64,000 nt of DNA from Theropithecus gelada. Lineage: Eukaryota > Chordata > Mammalia > Primates > Cercopithecidae. The DNA lies in the NCBI RefSeq assembly GCF_003255815.1, contig NC_037673.1:86537856-86601855 (forward strand), written 5' to 3'. Below are positions 11,396-24,794 of this stretch, one piece after another (positions within the stretch are counted from its first letter, which is position 1; each line of letters begins with the position of its first letter). The notes below the pieces were generated by a model, which was not told where the DNA came from, did no database searches, and saw nothing but the letters and a program-made list of their open reading frames with translations. A program made the position numbers and the translations under genes.

Positions 11396-11904
11396 AAATA
11401 TTCACTACTTCTCCACAGTCTTTAATGTCCTAACCATACTTAACTAGTGCTGCCACCTAAAAGTGATATGACTTCTGATAAAACTCGACTTAAATAACAC
11501 AACTAAACTCACTCTTGCTTGCTGAGTTCATCACTTACGGTGATGAGAGAGGAGACAGAATAGAATTGAAACTCATTTCCATCTTGATATCCGTGATAAA
11601 TAAGCTTCAGTAGGGTGTTAGTGGAAGATACGTTAACGTGATACACACTTAAAGCCAATGTCTAAGAGTATCAAAGTGATGTTGTTGTTTAGGTGCATCG
11701 CACACTCTTTGACCCTTAATGTGGCTGGCATCTCTTGTTGACATGTGCATTTCACTGCCATACCATATGATGTTTGACCCAGAGAATTAATGGAACATTC
11801 CCATTGTTTATCAGTTTTGTACTCAGGCTAAGTAAGTTTCCTATCTATTTTCTTGCCATTGTTCTCCAAATTAATAATAAATTTTAATTTTCCTGGCAGA
11901 TCCT

Positions 11905-12085
11905 ATTTTTTTCTGAGACCGAGTCTTACTGTATTGTCCAGGATGGAGTGCCATGGCACAATCATAGCTCCCTGCAGCTTCAATCTCCTGGGCTCAAGAG
12001 ATACCCCTACCTTGGGCTCCCAAGTAGCCAGGACTATAAACACATGCTACCATGCCCAGCTAATTTTTTAAATTTTTTTACTTAA
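11905..12085 (-). mobile_element. Alu right arm only (AluJ-like), antisense
   Basis: Poly-T, 'gagaccgagtcttactgta', 'aatcatagctccctgcagct' and 'ccatgcccagctaatttttt', then stops. Only one arm (about 160 bases) is present, and the 'atcatagctc' variant is AluJ-like. Confidence 0.85.
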
Positions 12086-12756
12086 GACCACTTTTTAAAA
12101 AATGGATGACTAAAGTTTTCCATTCAACTCTTGGCTAATGAAAATACAGTTACTGATTTTTTAAAATGTTTCTCTCCAGGATTTTATTCAGAATGAGTAT
12201 ATATAAAACTTGACTAGAGAGCAGAAAAATTAGTCTCTTGAGGCTGTTTTATCTTGGAATAAGTATGGCATTGAAAGCACCGTGTTTCTCTCTCAAGCTG
12301 GTCTATGAGCCATCTCAGTTAATATCAACATGGTGATACTGTAACACACTATATTTCTCTCTCCCAAGTTCTTACCTGTATTTCCGTTCTTGGTTTGCAA
12401 CTTTTTCCATGTATTATTTGTTGTTATTTTCATTATTTAAAGTTACCTCTAATTTATGATTCAGTGCCTACACAGTTCTTTAAGGAAATACATAGTCCAC
12501 AATCCTTTGTATGATCATACTGTAGTTACACGAATCAACTGGTACATTATTAAAGAGGAGATCGGGAAATAAAGGAAAATGGGTGTACTAGTACTACAGA
12601 AACAGGAAGTAGGGAAAGGTAATTTGGGGAATTAGCAATTGCATCATAAATTTCTTTAAAAATGAACGGTTAGCACAATACCCATGATCATAATGCTATA
12701 CTCAACAGTTTACATAGTATAAAACTCAAGTGAATAGAAGAAAGTGACATTTTTAC
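12086..12756. other. Intron, unique
   Basis: No recognised element or gene. Confidence 0.5.
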
Positions 12757-12861
12757 AGTATGATACACATTTCTAGATGAACAAGAAAGACCTACAGGAG
12801 AGAGAAATATTTAAGATGTGAGGCAGTTGTGAAAATTCAATGAAACAAGTTCCAAGAGTAG
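12757..12861 (-). repeat. Inverted copy of 13725-13828 (left arm)
   Basis: Reads 'acaagaaagacctacaggag' … 'aagttccaagagtag' and is the reverse complement of 13725-13828 at about 94% identity by eye (about six differences in 101 bases). It abuts a truncated L1 3' end at 12862. The sequence is otherwise unique in the window, so this is a local inverted duplication and not a recognised repeat family. Confidence 0.88.
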
Positions 12862-12945
12862 GCACACGTATACCTATGTAACAAACCTGCACGTTGTGCA
12901 CGTGTGCCTTAGAACTTAAAGTACAATTAAAGATATATATATATA
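12862..12945 (+). mobile_element. L1PA 3' tail, sense, joined to the inverted copy
   Basis: 'cacacgtatacctatgtaac', 'aaacctgcacgttgtgcacg' and 'gaacttaaagtacaattaaa' are the last ~70 bases of an L1PA 3' UTR in plus orientation. The A tail has evolved into TA repeats, into which the following AluY inserted. Confidence 0.88.
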
Positions 12946-13231
12946 GGCTGGGCGCGGTGGCCCATGCCTGTAGTCCCAGCACTTTAGGAGGCTGAGGTGG
13001 GTGGATCACGAGGTCAGGAGATCGAGACCATCCTAGCTAACATGGTGGAATCCCGTCTCTACTAAAAATACAAAAACTTAGCTGGGCATGGTGGCGGGCG
13101 CCTGTAGTCCTAGCTACTTGGGAGGCTGGGGCAGGAGAATGGTGTGAACCCAGGAGGTGGAGCTTGCAGTGAGCAGAGATCGTGCCACTGCACTCCAGCC
13201 TGGGTGACAGAGTGAGACTCGGTCTTTAAAA

Positions 13232-13240
<9 letters not shown>
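12946..13240 (+). mobile_element. AluY, sense
   Basis: A full-length Alu starting ggctgggcgcggtggc. The 'gatcacgaggtcaggagatc' and 'gagaccatcctagctaacat' segments are AluY diagnostics, making it one of the younger Alus in the window. Poly-A is at 13228-13240. Both flanks are TA repeat, consistent with insertion into the L1 tail. Confidence 0.93.
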
Positions 13241-13262
<22 letters not shown>

Positions 13263-13316
13263 TGTGTATATATATATGTATATATATACACACACACACA
13301 CACATATATATATAGG
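13241..13316. repeat. (TA)n/(CA)n compound microsatellite
   Basis: An alternating TA run with TG interruptions, then about nine CA units, then TA again. It is probably the remainder of the L1 tail, expanded. It is prone to slippage and to DNA unwinding. Confidence 0.95.
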
Positions 13317-13724
13317 AAAAAAAGAAATTTTGCCAATCACCAACCCGCTCTTTGCCACACAGTTCTCTTTTATCAGCCAATTAGTGCTACTGTGTAATGG
13401 ATACTAATTATTATAAGTACCCTTAACTAAGCCATCTCTGCTTCTGAGACATCCTTTGGATTATTTTTAATTGATAAGTCTTAAGCGATCTTTGAAACAG
13501 ATTCTACTACCCTGAAGTCTGTGTTTTATACATTCTGTCCTCACTGTCTAGTCAAGACATGAAAACAACATGGTGTTACCTCATACAACTTTCCTTATGT
13601 TCTCTGATCATTTCTCTTTGCCATCTCTCTTCTTCACCATTTTTCATTTCATCTTAGATGAGAAAGTAAGTGGCTCATTCTCACCAAAGCCAGCTCTCCC
13701 AATTGTGTCTTTCATGTGTTTTTC

Positions 13725-13828
13725 CTACTCTTGGAACTTGTTTCATTGAATTTTCCACAACTGCCTCACATCTTAAATGTTTCTCTCTCCTGTAGGTCTT
13801 TCTTGTCCACGTAGAAATATGTATCACT
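13725..13828 (+). repeat. Right arm of local inverted duplication
   Basis: The probable source copy of 12757-12861, in opposite orientation and about 860 bases away. The surrounding sequence is continuous unique intron, which is why I take this as the original. Confidence 0.8.
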
Positions 13829-14547
13829 TTACACTGCCTGGAAGAGCTTACTTGTAATGCTGCTGCTTTATCAAATTACTGCCCTGCCTCTCTTCTTTCT
13901 TTTACCAACAACTACTCTTGAAAAGTAGTTCATACAAGTTGCCTGTTCTGATCACCTTCTGTTCACTGTTAAGCCTTCAGAGCACCTTGCTTATTCTCTT
14001 TCATTCATCACTCATGACTTTGGGCACCAAATCCACTGACCACTCTTCTCATCTGCGTTATCTTTCAGTTCTTCTGTAGAAATCACTACTGATAACCAGC
14101 CTTCCTTGAAAAGTCCATCTCTCTTGGTTTTCATGACACCCTATTCTTTTTACAAGTATTTTCCTGCTAACTTCCAGGTCATAACCCTTTCTTCTTATGC
14201 CTGAAAACTCTGAAGTTTATGTACATTCCAGGGATTGCCTTTGCATTTTTTATGTCATAGTGATAGTGTTCAAATCTATTAACTTGAGCCTAACTTCTCT
14301 CTCCACATATAAGCTCACATTTTCAAATGTCTTGGGATACATTTGCTTGGGTTTCTCTCTGATAGCTTGTCCTCAAGATGTACAGATATTGTCATCAACT
14401 TTGCTCCTCTGCCTTATCCTAATTGCTCTGATCTCAGTGTTATTCTTTCACTCCTTTCTTTTCTTCTTCCTCTTGATACTTTTTCTGATTTTCCTAACCT
14501 GAAAGCTAGGGTAATTTCTTTCACTTCATAGTCATACTCTCAGATCA
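13829..14547. other. Intron, pyrimidine-rich unique sequence
   Basis: A T/C-rich stretch with chance open frames on the plus strand (14197-14531). The encoded peptides are low-complexity hydrophobic with no family I recognise. It may be diverged L2. Confidence 0.45.
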
Positions 14548-14690
14548 GTGGCTGTCAAAACTAACTGATCATCAAAATTACTTATGCTTTCAGAAATTAT
14601 GGTTTGATGAGTCTCACTATAGTGAGACTTACTAAATTAGAATCTCTGGTGATGAAATTCCACAATTTATATATTTTTAAACTCTCCTAC
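14548..14690. mobile_element. Possible MER5-type hAT MITE remnant with 20-bp palindrome
   Basis: 'tcagtggctgtcaaaactaa', 'aattagaatctctggtgatg' and the general layout resemble a MER5-like element, but divergence is high. Bases 14610-14629 (agtctcactatagtgagact) form a perfect 20-bp palindrome. Confidence 0.35.
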
Positions 14691-14759
14691 TCTTTTCTGA
14701 TATGAGGGTACTACTAGAGATTCTATCTCTACATTTCTGTGCCTACCCCTTCATTACAT

Positions 14760-15290
14760 TGCGGGGGCCACTCCTATGCCATTCCCCTACCTCAGGCCTT
14801 CATTACTGAGACCACAGCAATCCTTCCCTAACTGGTATCCCTGCCTCTAGCATTCTCTCCACCAACCTATTTTCTTTCCTATGAGTTTAAGCTATGTGAA
14901 TATGCCACACCTCTTCTCCAAAATTTAAAATGGCTGCCCATTTCTCTGTAAAGTAATTATGTATTGTTTAACCTGGCCTTCAGTATTCCTTCGTGACCTA
15001 ATGCTACAAACGTCTTGTTACTCACCTTCGTGGACCTTTAATACCAGCCAAAAGGAACAACCTACACTAATTTATGCATTTGCTTTTTGCCTCTCTTTAT
15101 GCTGCTCTCACTGCCTTTGCCTCAATATTTGGATGTTCAAATATGGCCCATCTTCATAGCCCAGCCAAAATTCCTTCTTCCTCCCCCAAAGTTCCCTGAT
15201 AATAATCAATAGGAAGAACGTCTTGTTTTCCCTGAACTTTTATGTAACTTTTATAAATCTCTCTTATAATACTTATCTCCTACCTTTTCT
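14760..15290 (+). mobile_element. L2 LINE, sense, diverged
   Basis: Landmarks in order: 'aactggtatccctgcctcta' (14830 on), 'aaaatggctgcccatttctc', 'cctggccttcagtattcctt', 'cccagccaaaattccttctt' and 'tccctgataa'. This is the order of L2 3' sequence. Confidence 0.5.
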
Positions 15291-15295
15291 TATAG

Positions 15296-15626
<331 letters not shown>

Positions 15627-15789
15627 AATGTATATAATCTTTGAGAGCAGATCCAAATATAATTGAACTTTTTATCTATCACATTTTATCTAATACATTT
15701 TGGTGCTAAAGAAATATATTTCTTGAATAACAAACAGAAGCCAAAGTTTATCTGGAACTGTTCATAGTGTTCCACTTTTCAACCACTAA

Positions 15790-15962
15790 ATCCTCACAAT
15801 CCACAAAACCTTATTTGGGAGGCCTAGTATATTCAATTTACAGATGAGGAAATTGAGCCTCAGAGCAGTTAAGTAACTAATACAAGGTCACATAGCTAGT
15901 GAAGGCCCTCAAGTAGCCTGGTTCCAGAGTCCATGCTTGTAATCACTGTACTATTCTGCCTT
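15790..15962 (-). mobile_element. MIR SINE, antisense
   Basis: 'aaatcctcacaatccacaaa', 'tttacagatgaggaaattga', 'gcagttaagtaactaataca', 'aggtcacatagctagtgaag' and 'actattctgcctt' are classic antisense MIR landmarks. Confidence 0.8.
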
Positions 15963-18890
15963 TTGTTGTGAATAAATTCCACCCAGTCATATTTTTTAAC
16001 CTCAGTGCATCTTTTAACATTTAATAGGCTGAGGGCTCATATTCAAAAGAGATCTTTTTCTTTTAATTGAATTTGACAGAAGCGAGCTTTAAATTTTATC
16101 ATAAATAACCTTCAAGAAAGCAAATAATGTGATTTACAATTAGGATTCATCAACTTCAAGGAAGAAGTAGAAATTTGCTTATAGGAAAGATTTAAATGTG
16201 TTGCCTAGTTACATAAAGCTCTGTTGTACAATTTTATAAAGACTAAATCAGAATAGTTATAAATTAATAAGTAATTGAAATGAACAATATTTGATTCTTA
16301 TACTCATTTAATTATACAATCTCCGAGACATGTGATTTCCTTCTCCCCATCTTTTTCCCCCAGTGCTAGCGTATTTGCAAATAAATATTTAATCCATGGT
16401 TATATTAAAGCTGCTTTGCTACCGTGAAAAAAAGGTTTTTTTACAAACATCTTTCACAAACTTTGTCACTGGACAGACTCCACCAAGTAAAAAAATAAGT
16501 GAATGGAAACAAAACAAGAAGGTAGCAGGATCTGCCTAGCTTATTAAAGATGAAATTGAATAGTGGAAATAGCTCCATTTTGGAGGCTTAGGAAGCATAG
16601 TGACCAAAAAACTGTATGACTGCTCATTTATTAGTCTTAAACCATTAATGTCAAACTCATAGTATCCAGAGTTAAATAAGATTCTAATGCTCCTTTTCTT
16701 AAAAAGAAAAAATGGAAGCATATACTTGTGAGCCTGGGGCAAAAAGAAGCTATAACATCAACCATACATTTGCTAATAATATCAGACACACCTGTGAACC
16801 AGTTTAACCATTAACAATTTAAACTCTACATTTTAAAAGGAGAAAAAAAAACCCTGGAATTAAAATATCACAAAAAGTAAGGTTTACATGTAATATTGAC
16901 AGACAAACACAGAAATAAAATTTAATAGTCTATCACTGGGCACAAATCACTTTGATCAAATCACTTTGATCACTAATATATAAGTATTAGACAGCCTCTT
17001 TCTCCCTAGAGTATATATATGGCATTCAATCTGGGAATTGCCTTTTTTTCTGAACACCACTGTTTCCCTTTTTTTTCTGTAAGGGCTTGGTCCAATGTTG
17101 CTAGTAAGAATGAGCAATAAAACATTAGTTCACTCCCTTACGCATTAAAATCCCTGCCACACCTGTGGCTATTGTACCATTGTTTAAATGGATGAAAAAC
17201 AGCTCTGCGTGAGTTATGTATCCATTTGCTTAATTAAAAATATAATTATTTAACAACAGAGAGTAACTAATATACCTACAGCTGTTGGGAAATACCATTA
17301 TTTCTAAGACCAGACAATGCCCTGATAATCTGATAGCTGTTGGGAAAAGAGATGCAGTTAATCACATTGATAAGAGAATCAAAGGATCTAACTCAAGTCG
17401 AATTTTTAGAATAGTGATATGGCAAGAGAAGTAAAACAATTTAATCAAATTTTAAATTTGTGTTACAGTTTTGTGTGTGATGGTTAGAGAACCAAATTAA
17501 AGAAACAAAGGCAGCTTTGAGGTATGCTGGCATTTATCCAGATTGAGGGTCTACCAGAAAACAGTTCTGGGAACTGACATTTATGATAACTCATTCAAAT
17601 ATCTTCTTGCACAATTAGGGTTATCTTTAGGGTTAATTTTCCTGAGACATCATGCCATTTCTGACTCAAGATTTCAGCATTGAATTTGAGCCTATTAACT
17701 CTTAATGAGTGCTAACTGATGTCTTATCAAACTATCTATAAAAGATAACTGGCTATTCATGGCCAAATACATAGTCATCTAATGTCCAAAAATTAGGAGA
17801 CCATCTAGTCAGATTCAAAGTAGGCATAGGCAGGTTTAAAGATGCATTGTACATTTTCATTGTATTACAAAAGTTAAGTGTGTTGGAAAATTGCTGTTAG
17901 CTGCCTGAGCATGCCTGTAGCTGCGTCTTGAGCTCCTTAATGGTTGAGTAACCGGTAATGTAGTTAGAAAACTAGGTTAAGCCAGTCTTCAGTCATTAGT
18001 TGGCTGACTTCATATTTGTTTTAGAACTCTAATCTTCTAAGAACTTGTTTTCATAATTCTGCCTTATGAAACATTTATGAAATGTGTAGAAAATTACTAA
18101 GATAGCTGTAAATCCAAATGATAATTCCTTTTCCCATAGTTTCAATAATTTTTTTCTTCACTAGAAGAAAACAGAGCACTTAACCTTTTCCTTAAGAATC
18201 ACAGATCTATTTGATCCCCCCTCAGCAGAATATTATCTGGCACTTTCGAAGTACATGGTTCAAATAGAATTACTCTAATAATAGTTCTTGCAAGGTCTGT
18301 GTGGGTCTCATCTAACTTGGTTATTCTCCTTAGATTCGAAATTATAGCCTGCAAATTGAAAATTATATATAGCTTTTGCAAGGCAAGACCATAATTCTAG
18401 GTTTGAACCATTTTTTTTCAACCCCAATAAATCACATTCAAAGTAAACCTGACACTGGACTGTCTTTTAGCATCCAGGAGAGCCCTAAGTCAGCTGTTGA
18501 CAAAGTACTGCATTTTAAGTTCCCAGAAAACCTTGAGACTCCACTGAGAATTTGCTTACATTCTCCTCTTTACCCCTGGAAAATATACTCTAGGCCAATA
18601 CTGATTCACTTCTCTGCCTGCAGATCCAGTAGGTCACCTGCACAGATCTTTCCATATCATGCTTGTATCCTTCACATATCAGTAAGGGTCAGGGTAAATC
18701 CATGTCAGAAGGTAGTCGGTGGAAGCCTCCACTATGGTTATGTTTACTGTTCCTACCTTTACCTCTAAAGGACAAGCTACTTAAATTACTTTCTAAGGCA
18801 AAAGTTTAAAAATTGTGGGTCACACAGTACATTGATGAGTCCCACTGCCAACATATTTTACATGGAGTGAGATGGCAAGGGAGAGAGTAG
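15963..18890. other. Intron, unique
   Basis: An AT-rich stretch of about 2.9 kb with no repeat I can name. Minor item: a tandem copy of aaatcactttgatc at 16945-16973. The plus-strand open frame at 18376-18768 (130 codons) shows no splice or family support. Confidence 0.5.
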
Positions 18891-18893
18891 AGT

Positions 18894-19008
18894 GGATGGG
18901 ATGGTATAGGAATGGGATGGGATGGGATAGAGTAGAGTGGATAGGATAGGATAGGATAGGATAGGATAGGATAGGATAGGATAGGATAGGATAGGATAGG
19001 ATAGGATC
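18894..19008. repeat. (ATAGG)n pentanucleotide array
   Basis: From 18941 to 19007 the unit ATAGG repeats without interruption for about 13 copies. It is preceded by imperfect GGATG/GGATA units from 18894 and followed by decayed units to about 19025. It is a likely polymorphic short tandem repeat. Confidence 0.95.
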
Positions 19009-19025
19009 GAATCAAATAGAATAGA

Positions 19026-19670
19026 TCAAAGTGTGTCATACATTAACTTGGGTTTCATAAAAGTTTTCTTTAAAGATTGTGTAGTTCACATGTAAAATGC
19101 ATTTCTCACTGCGGTTTGTGGTCAGAGTTTGAAAGTCAGTATTGTACAGTAAATTTGACTCATCAATGGCCCTGGAACTGACATATGTCTATGGAAATCT
19201 TAGATAAGGTGGATTGTTTCTGGGAAGCATTTAATGCTTCCATCACACTTTTTCTCCTTCCCCCTCTTTTTCCCTCCCATTAAGAAACAATCCCATTGAA
19301 GTGTCTCTATGGAAATGTTACTCATGGGCAGCTTTGTTTACAAGCCACAAACTCCAATTTTTTATCAAGCCCCTGCAGCCCAAAAGCAATTCTCTCACTG
19401 CTGTGACATCCACATTTCTCTCTGCACCTTCCCTACTCTTTAAATAAAGAGTGAAGGGGATAGTGGGGGTACAATTTCTTGTCAATTTTACTTTTAACTG
19501 TAGTATGTCTTCTTAGCCAGTCCCATAAGGCCTTTTTTTAAATTTATTAAACTAGAATCAGAAATTGTCTTTTTAAATTCATTAAACTAGTGCTTGAGAA
19601 TTATCTCATTGCTTTTGTGAGCTCACATTCTAGGAGAGTATTAAGCAATAAACAAATATGTAAATTGTGT
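19026..19670. other. Intron, unique
   Basis: No recognised element or gene. Confidence 0.5.
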
Positions 19671-19675
19671 TAGGA

Positions 19676-20089
<414 letters not shown>

Positions 20090-20168
20090 TAAATCATATA
20101 GTGAGTTAGATGTCAGTAAGTGCTATGAAAAAACTAAGTCAGAAAAGAGAGAGTGGGAGGGAAAATAG

Positions 20169-20489
<321 letters not shown>

Positions 20490-21180
20490 CAAGAGGTCCA
20501 TTTTTAGTTGGTTAGTCAGGAAGTTTTTAGTGACAGTTTGTATGTGATAGAACTTTGAGTCTGCATGTTGAAAACAATCCTCAGAGTCTAGACTTACACA
20601 TGATTGCATCAGGATAAACAGAAGGGTTCTATAGCCAAACAAGTATGGGAGATTCTGGTGTATATATATAAAAAACTTAAACATGTTTATCGCATATTTA
20701 CTATGTGATATTTTAGAACTTCAAATCTACAAAGGAAGAAATAGAATGAGACAAGATGAGAAGCAGCAAGGTAATGGGAATGGAGGGAAATTTAGAGGTG
20801 GAGTAAAAAAAATAAAGTTGGAAAAACTATAGAAGACGAGAGATGAAGCCAATTAAATAGGGCCATGGTTGCTCTTTGAAAAATACTACCCACATCAGAA
20901 CAAAACAAGCAACAATTGCAGGGTATCTATAGCTATGTGCTCTTTCCCTAATGTGACTAAACTCATGATGGTGGTGAGAATCAGGATAATAGTAGTTGAT
21001 GCTTATTGAACATATGCCTGATGTCCAGCCTTATGCTGAGTGCCTTGGGTGCATGGTTTCCCTCTCTGTAATGCAGATCGACACAGGTAGAGGCTGCCTC
21101 TGCCTTGGCTCATCTCTTTACTTCCAGCGCTTAGCACAATAGCTGTTCAATAGGAACATGGAATTTGACCTATCAGCCTT
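20490..21180. other. Intron, unique
   Basis: No strong element. Bases 20990-21060 hint at a diverged MIR or L2. Confidence 0.45.
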
Positions 21181-21360
21181 AACTAATACTTACAAATTGA
21201 TCCATGAATTATTAAAATTTCCACAATTATCCTTTACTTTTTTATCAGGAATTATGGCACAGAGAAGTTAAGGAGTTTGGCTGAGACCCACTCAACAGGC
21301 TCAAAAGTGATAGAATTGGAAGCCAGATGCAGATCTATCTATTCCTCACGCTCATCCCCA
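21181..21360 (-). mobile_element. Probable MIR SINE, antisense
   Basis: 'ttatggcacagagaagttaa', 'ggagtttggctgagacccac' and 'gaattggaagccagatgcag' follow antisense MIR order, strongly diverged. Confidence 0.45.
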
Positions 21361-21589
21361 TTCAGAATATTGCCTCAGAGCAGTTATTTTCCTCCATGGA
21401 TCATATCTTAAAGGACTAGTGTACCTTAGACCTACTGCTGCAAAGCAAATTAACTTTTCCCTGAAATGCATTCTCTTCATTCTTGTACTTTCAAAGTCCA
21501 GGGCTTCTCTAAAGAGAAATTCAAGCTTTCAGATGAAAAGAGCAGCAGTAAAAATAAAAAGCAGGGTCATACCGACAAGTCACATCAAC

Positions 21590-21830
21590 AATTCTTTTAT
21601 TGAACAAACATTAAGTGACTTGCTTATGCCAGACCATGTGCTAGGCACTGGGAATATAAAGATAAATAAGATAGACTGAGTTAGTGCACTTAATAACCTC
21701 TAATGAAAGAGATAGGCACGTAACAAGTAATGACAAAGAGCTACACGCATGAAGAAATACAGTGTGGTCAGGGTGCCTGGAAGACTAGAGAGCATTCACT
21801 GGGAAGTAGGCAGGAACTGGTGGTGAGGTT
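21590..21830 (-). mobile_element. L2-like repeat, antisense
   Basis: 'ttattgaacaaacattaagt', 'tgccagaccatgtgctaggc' and 'actgggaatataaagataaa' is the common 'last-bases' motif set of an old LINE seen in antisense. Confidence 0.5.
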
Positions 21831-21869
21831 TGTCTTTTATGATATGGGAGGCAGTTGAAGGATTTTTAG

Positions 21870-23290
<1,421 letters not shown>

Positions 23291-23293
23291 AGT

Positions 23294-23508
23294 CTTTTTT
23301 TTTTTTTAACACGGGGTCTCACTCTGTCATCCAGACTGGAGTGCAGTGGCACAGTTAGCTCAGTGAAACCTCCACCTTCTAGGCTCAAGAGCGCCTTCTA
23401 CCTCAGCCTCCTGAGTGGCTGAGACTACACGCATGCATCTCCACACTTGGCTAAATTTTTGTATTATTTGTAAAGACAGGGTTTTGCCATGTTGCTCAGG
23501 CTGACCCG
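23294..23508 (-). mobile_element. Alu, antisense, truncated and old
   Basis: A poly-T start, 'cggggtctcactctgtcatc' and a linker at about 23455. It stops at 'ccatgttgctcaggctgacc', losing most of the left arm. Divergence is high, AluJ-like. Confidence 0.85.
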
Positions 23509-23878
23509 TCTTTAACTCTGTTGTTCACTCTCCCATGCACAGTGTCCTCATGATGATTTGGCAGTGCTGTGAAATATGTGCCTTATTGTCTTCCTGTATG
23601 ACCCTCAGTTTATTTGCTGAGAACAGTGGTGGCTGACTGCTGCGGAATTGGTGTTAATCCTTGTTAGGAAACCTCGAGGACACCAATATTTTCTCACCAA
23701 GAAAATATTCAGATCACGGAAACATCCTTGTCTCTAAGTGTGAATTTCAGAATAAAGACCTGTGTTTTAGAAATAAAGTTCTTTGATACTCTTTCGTTTC
23801 AATTTATCTTTCTTTTCTAATTTAAAAATAATGTGTGCCCACTGTTGGAAATAGATCCATTAATATCTTTTCATTTAA

Positions 23879-24162
<284 letters not shown>

Positions 24163-24794
24163 GATATCTTAAATCCACATTATTTCACAGTTGTGTTCTA
24201 TGTTTTACATTGATAGGTTTGTTTAAGTAGCACATTCCAAATTGTTAGAATCAGAAGGTCAGTGAGGTAAAATTAAAACAAGTACTTTGGAAGATTGTAA
24301 ACACAGAATAAATTTCAGCTTCATTTAAATGGAGTGTGATTTCCATAATAAAGCCATTATTGTTGTCACTGGTGCACAGCAATAAAGCCAAGGCTGCAGT
24401 TACAAAGAAAACAGATAATACAACACCATACTTTCTTTAAAAATGGCAGTTAAATTCATGGAAATAATATTTTTCACTAAAAAATAAAGAGATGTGATGT
24501 AATCTCAATGGAATCTACTAACTCCCATGAGTAGACTTTCTTAATGGTAGTAGCACTAATTGACATATCTACTTGCTGGTTTGTTGTTTGTTGTTGTCGT
24601 TTGTTTTGTCTTCTTTGCCTTTCAAGAAGTAATTTCTTTCACTAAAACCTTTTCAAACTACTTTGGTTTTCACATTTGTGACTCCTTGTTAATTTAAGTA
24701 TGTAAATTAAGTACTGTGATGATTTGATTTTTTTTTTTTCTCCCTTCCGTGGAACTTCATCTTGACACAGCCTGAGTTACTTGGCATAGTCTTT
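24163..24794. other. Intron, unique
   Basis: No recognised element. Confidence 0.5.

Noticed and set aside
14610..14629. Resemblance to the core of a phage T7 promoter (ctcactatag)
   Set aside because: Only about ten bases match, the upstream half is absent, and the context is primate intron. It is a by-product of the palindrome.
18376..18768. 130-codon open frame on the plus strand
   Set aside because: No known domain, no suitable splice context, AT-rich intron. Its length is within chance for a window of this size.
18894..19008. Tandem array considered as CRISPR or satellite
   Set aside because: The unit is five bases with no spacers. It is a simple short tandem repeat.
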